NCBI RefSeq assembly: GCF_900113255.1 | Contig: NZ_FOOR01000002.1 | Location: forward strand, 310,001 to 374,000 | From: Novosphingobium sp. CF614 | GTDB taxonomy: Bacteria > Pseudomonadota > Alphaproteobacteria > Sphingomonadales > Sphingomonadaceae | DNA length: 64,000 bases | Reading direction: 5' to 3' | Part shown: in pieces, positions 62,164-64,000 of the stretch | Layout: each line of letters starts with the position of its first letter | Position numbering within the stretch: position 1 is the first letter of the stretch | Translations under genes and position numbers: made by a program | Notes under the pieces: generated by a model | The model's database searches: none | Seen by the model: the letters and a program-made list of their open reading frames with translations, nothing else | Told to the model about the DNA's origin: nothing

Positions 62164-63648
62164 ATGCGTAAATACCTGGGCATTATTACTAGTCCGCAGA
62201 TTTGCGTATACATACCCCTCTTGTTCACCTGCACACCCGTTCAAGCCGATACGCTGGAACAAGCGCTTGCCGCCGCTTACGCGAACAATCCCTCGATCCA
62301 GGGCAGCCGCGATCTTGCCAGCGCGTCCGACGAAGTCGTGGTCCAGGCCAGAGCGGCCTACGGGCCAAGCCTGAGCGTCAGCGCCCGCCACGCGTTCACC
62401 GCCGCCAGGATTCGCGGGACCACGCTGCCGTCTGAAAGCGAGGGCTTCGGCACGTCCGCCGAGCTTTCGCTTTCCCAGCCCCTGTTCACCTCCGGCCGCC
62501 TTGCCGCCGGCCTGGACGCGGCGATGGCGGCGCGGATGGTCGAGCGCGAGAAGCTGCGCGCTGGCAGCCAACAGTTGATCCTCGACGTGGTCAATGCCTA
62601 TGTCTCGTTGCAGCGCGACATCGAACTCCACGGAGTCGCGGTGGAGATCCACGAACTGCTGCGGCAGCAGCGCGACGTCACCGCCGCCCGCTATCGGCTG
62701 CGCGATTCGACCGAGCCCGACGTCGACCAGACCGTCAACCGGCTGGAACTCGCCGCCGGCCGAGTGATCCTGGCGCGCTCCACCGTAGAGGCCAGCGCGG
62801 CGCGCTATCGCAACCTGGTGGGCGCTTATCCCGCCGCCCTGGCCCCCCTTCCCGCGCTGCCCGACCCGTCGACGCTGGAAACACTCTATGTCGAGGCGGA
62901 AACGCACAATCCCACGCTTGCCGCCGCCAGGTTCACCGAGGCCCGCTCCCGTGCGCTCGTCGGCGCGGCGCGCGCGGACATGCGCCCGCAAGTAAGCGCG
63001 TTCGCATCCGCGGCGCGCAGTCCGCTGACGCCCTACCAGAACACCCTGCGCGAGGAGTCGGTGGTCGCCGGCGTCAGCCTGTCGATGCCGCTCTACTCGG
63101 GCGGCCAGCTGTCCTCGGCGCTGCGCGAGGCGATCGACCGCAACCTGGCCGACCAGCAGTTCGCCGAGCAGGCCCGGCGCGACATGCGCGAGACGCTCGC
63201 CACCGACTGGAGCCTGCTGCGGGCCTCGGCCGAGGCGATGCCGCGCTACGATGCCGCGGTCGACGCCGCGGAACGCGCGGTCGCGGGTGTCAAGAAGCAG
63301 GAGACCTCCGGAATCCGCACCTTGCGCGATGTCCTCGACGTCACCAACGACCTGCTCGCCGCGCGCACCGGCGCGGTCCAGACCCGCGCCGAGATGTACT
63401 TGCGCCGGGTCGCGGTGCTGCGCGACGCGGGCCTGCTCTCGATCGAGATGTTCGCTGCCGTCCAGCCCTACGATCCGGACAGCCGCAGGGCGGGCATCGC
63501 CTACCTTGCCGGCCTGCCGCTGCGCCCCGCCATCGAGCCGGCGGACCGCCTGTTCCTTTACGACCACGTCGAGCAGGCGCCCGTCCAGCGCGAGGATTCG
63601 CCCGGGTATGGCTGGTCGGACGAGGCCGGCGACCGGAGCCCGGATTGA
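62164..63648 (+). CDS. TolC-like outer-membrane efflux protein
   Basis: This 494-residue outer-membrane factor has a signal peptide (YIPLLFTCTPVQA), followed by DTLEQALAAAYANNPSIQGS and a duplicated OEP domain with long coiled helices; VVNAYVSLQRDIEL and DVLDVTNDLLAARTGAVQTR are conserved. AAGGGA precedes the ATG at 62164. It completes the type I secretion system with the divergent HlyD and ABC genes. The C-terminal 60 residues are extra and acidic. Confidence 0.93.
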   Translation: MRKYLGIITSPQICVYIPLLFTCTPVQADTLEQALAAAYANNPSIQGSRDLASASDEVVVQARAAYGPSLSVSARHAFTAARIRGTTLPSESEGFGTSAELSLSQPLFTSGRLAAGLDAAMAARMVEREKLRAGSQQLILDVVNAYVSLQRDIELHGVAVEIHELLRQQRDVTAARYRLRDSTEPDVDQTVNRLELAAGRVILARSTVEASAARYRNLVGAYPAALAPLPALPDPSTLETLYVEAETHNPTLAAARFTEARSRALVGAARADMRPQVSAFASAARSPLTPYQNTLREESVVAGVSLSMPLYSGGQLSSALREAIDRNLADQQFAEQARRDMRETLATDWSLLRASAEAMPRYDAAVDAAERAVAGVKKQETSGIRTLRDVLDVTNDLLAARTGAVQTRAEMYLRRVAVLRDAGLLSIEMFAAVQPYDPDSRRAGIAYLAGLPLRPAIEPADRLFLYDHVEQAPVQREDSPGYGWSDEAGDRSPD

Positions 63649-63727
63649 TCCGGATCGGAGACGATCCTTGGCCACCCGCGCCCAGGGCCAGGTAGTTACG
63701 CGCCCTCACCGGAGGATGCACGGCGCC

Positions 63728-64000
63728 ATGTTCGTTCCCAAACCCCTCGATCCGCAATGCCACGAAGCGCGATCGGCCGGGCGGCGAGCGGCGGGACTGC
63801 TTGCCCTGCCGCTGTTCGCCGCCGCCTTGTCGGTTCCGGGGAACCCCGCCGGACACGCCGATCGGATCCGCCGCGCGGCGAATGCACCCGCCGCCAGCGA
63901 TGTTGCGCCCCCGCCCGGCCTGTCGCCGATGGACCTGATCGAAATCCCGCGCGACGATGCCCGGCGCCTCAACGCCGCCGTCCCCTTCTCACGCGCGCCC
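63728..64000 (+). CDS. Partial CDS, probable cell wall hydrolase (SleB-like)
   Basis: About 91 codons are visible before the window edge. The N terminus has a basic start and a hydrophobic segment (AGLLALPLFAAALSVP), then a Pro/Ala-rich linker and IEIPRDDARRLNAAVPFSRA. That last motif resembles the region before the SleB hydrolase domain in sphingomonad cell wall hydrolases; the catalytic domain itself is not in view, so the call is tentative. An ATG at 63716 is in the same frame but too close to GGAGG. Confidence 0.5.
   Translation, partial: MFVPKPLDPQCHEARSAGRRAAGLLALPLFAAALSVPGNPAGHADRIRRAANAPAASDVAPPPGLSPMDLIEIPRDDARRLNAAVPFSRAP

Overview
The window is GC-rich alphaproteobacterial chromosome. 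Gene content and repeat style (in-frame palindromic elements, a TGATACCAAG repeat at gene ends, nitrate assimilation genes with NasS/NasT, an exopolysaccharide cluster with a BBP2-type barrel) suggest a sphingomonad, perhaps Novosphingobium-like. That assignment is inference. No tRNA, rRNA, insertion sequence, phage gene or CRISPR array was seen.

Region 1 (1-15076, all reverse strand) is a head-to-tail run of fourteen purine catabolism genes, most overlapping by 1-8 bases, so very probably one operon. In transcription order: an SBF-like transporter with an HpxX/AtzG-like tail, HpxY/AtzE-type amidase, NCS2 purine permease, periplasmic nucleosidase/phosphorylase, HpxW, allantoate amidohydrolase, ureidoglycine aminotransferase, allantoinase PuuE, HpxZ, UraD, a two-Rossmann flavoprotein, UraH, XdhA and XdhB (cut by the window edge). 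Together they cover nucleoside cleavage, base import, xanthine to urate, urate to allantoin and allantoate, and the oxalurate/oxamate branch. No classical urate oxidase is present; the flavoprotein at 2890-4347 is the obvious candidate for that step.

Region 2 (15077-19297) holds glutathione-dependent formaldehyde detoxification (frmA, a VOC protein, fghA) and, on the forward strand, class II fumarase fumC. Region 3 (19321-22866) is a small regulatory module: an ECF sigma factor and anti-sigma factor, divergent from a subtilisin-like protease and a secreted Gly/Ala/Ser-rich protein, with a perfect 11-bp inverted repeat between the divergent genes.

Region 4 (22956-37497, reverse strand) is nitrate/nitrite assimilation: nirB-nirD-nasA-cobA, and nrtA-nrtB-nrtCD-porin, preceded by nasS and nasT. 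Both operons begin with an RNA leader containing two hexaloop hairpins (A at loop position 1, G at 4) whose second stem overlaps a Rho-independent terminator. This is the layout expected of ANTAR-protein antitermination, so NasT most likely controls both.

Region 5 (37787-64000) is devoted to the cell surface and secretion. Forward-strand genes encode a FAD oxidoreductase, a pyruvyl transferase, a glycoside hydrolase, two RTX proteins (one a subtilisin-family protease), a sulfotransferase and a polymerase-like membrane protein. A reverse-strand operon encodes a BBP2 barrel, Wzc-like kinase, two GT4 and one GT2 glycosyltransferases, a Wza-like lipoprotein, an acyltransferase and a small membrane protein. 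A type I secretion set (HlyD, ABC exporter, TolC-like) follows and is the natural exporter for the RTX proteins. The window ends in the start of a probable cell wall hydrolase gene.
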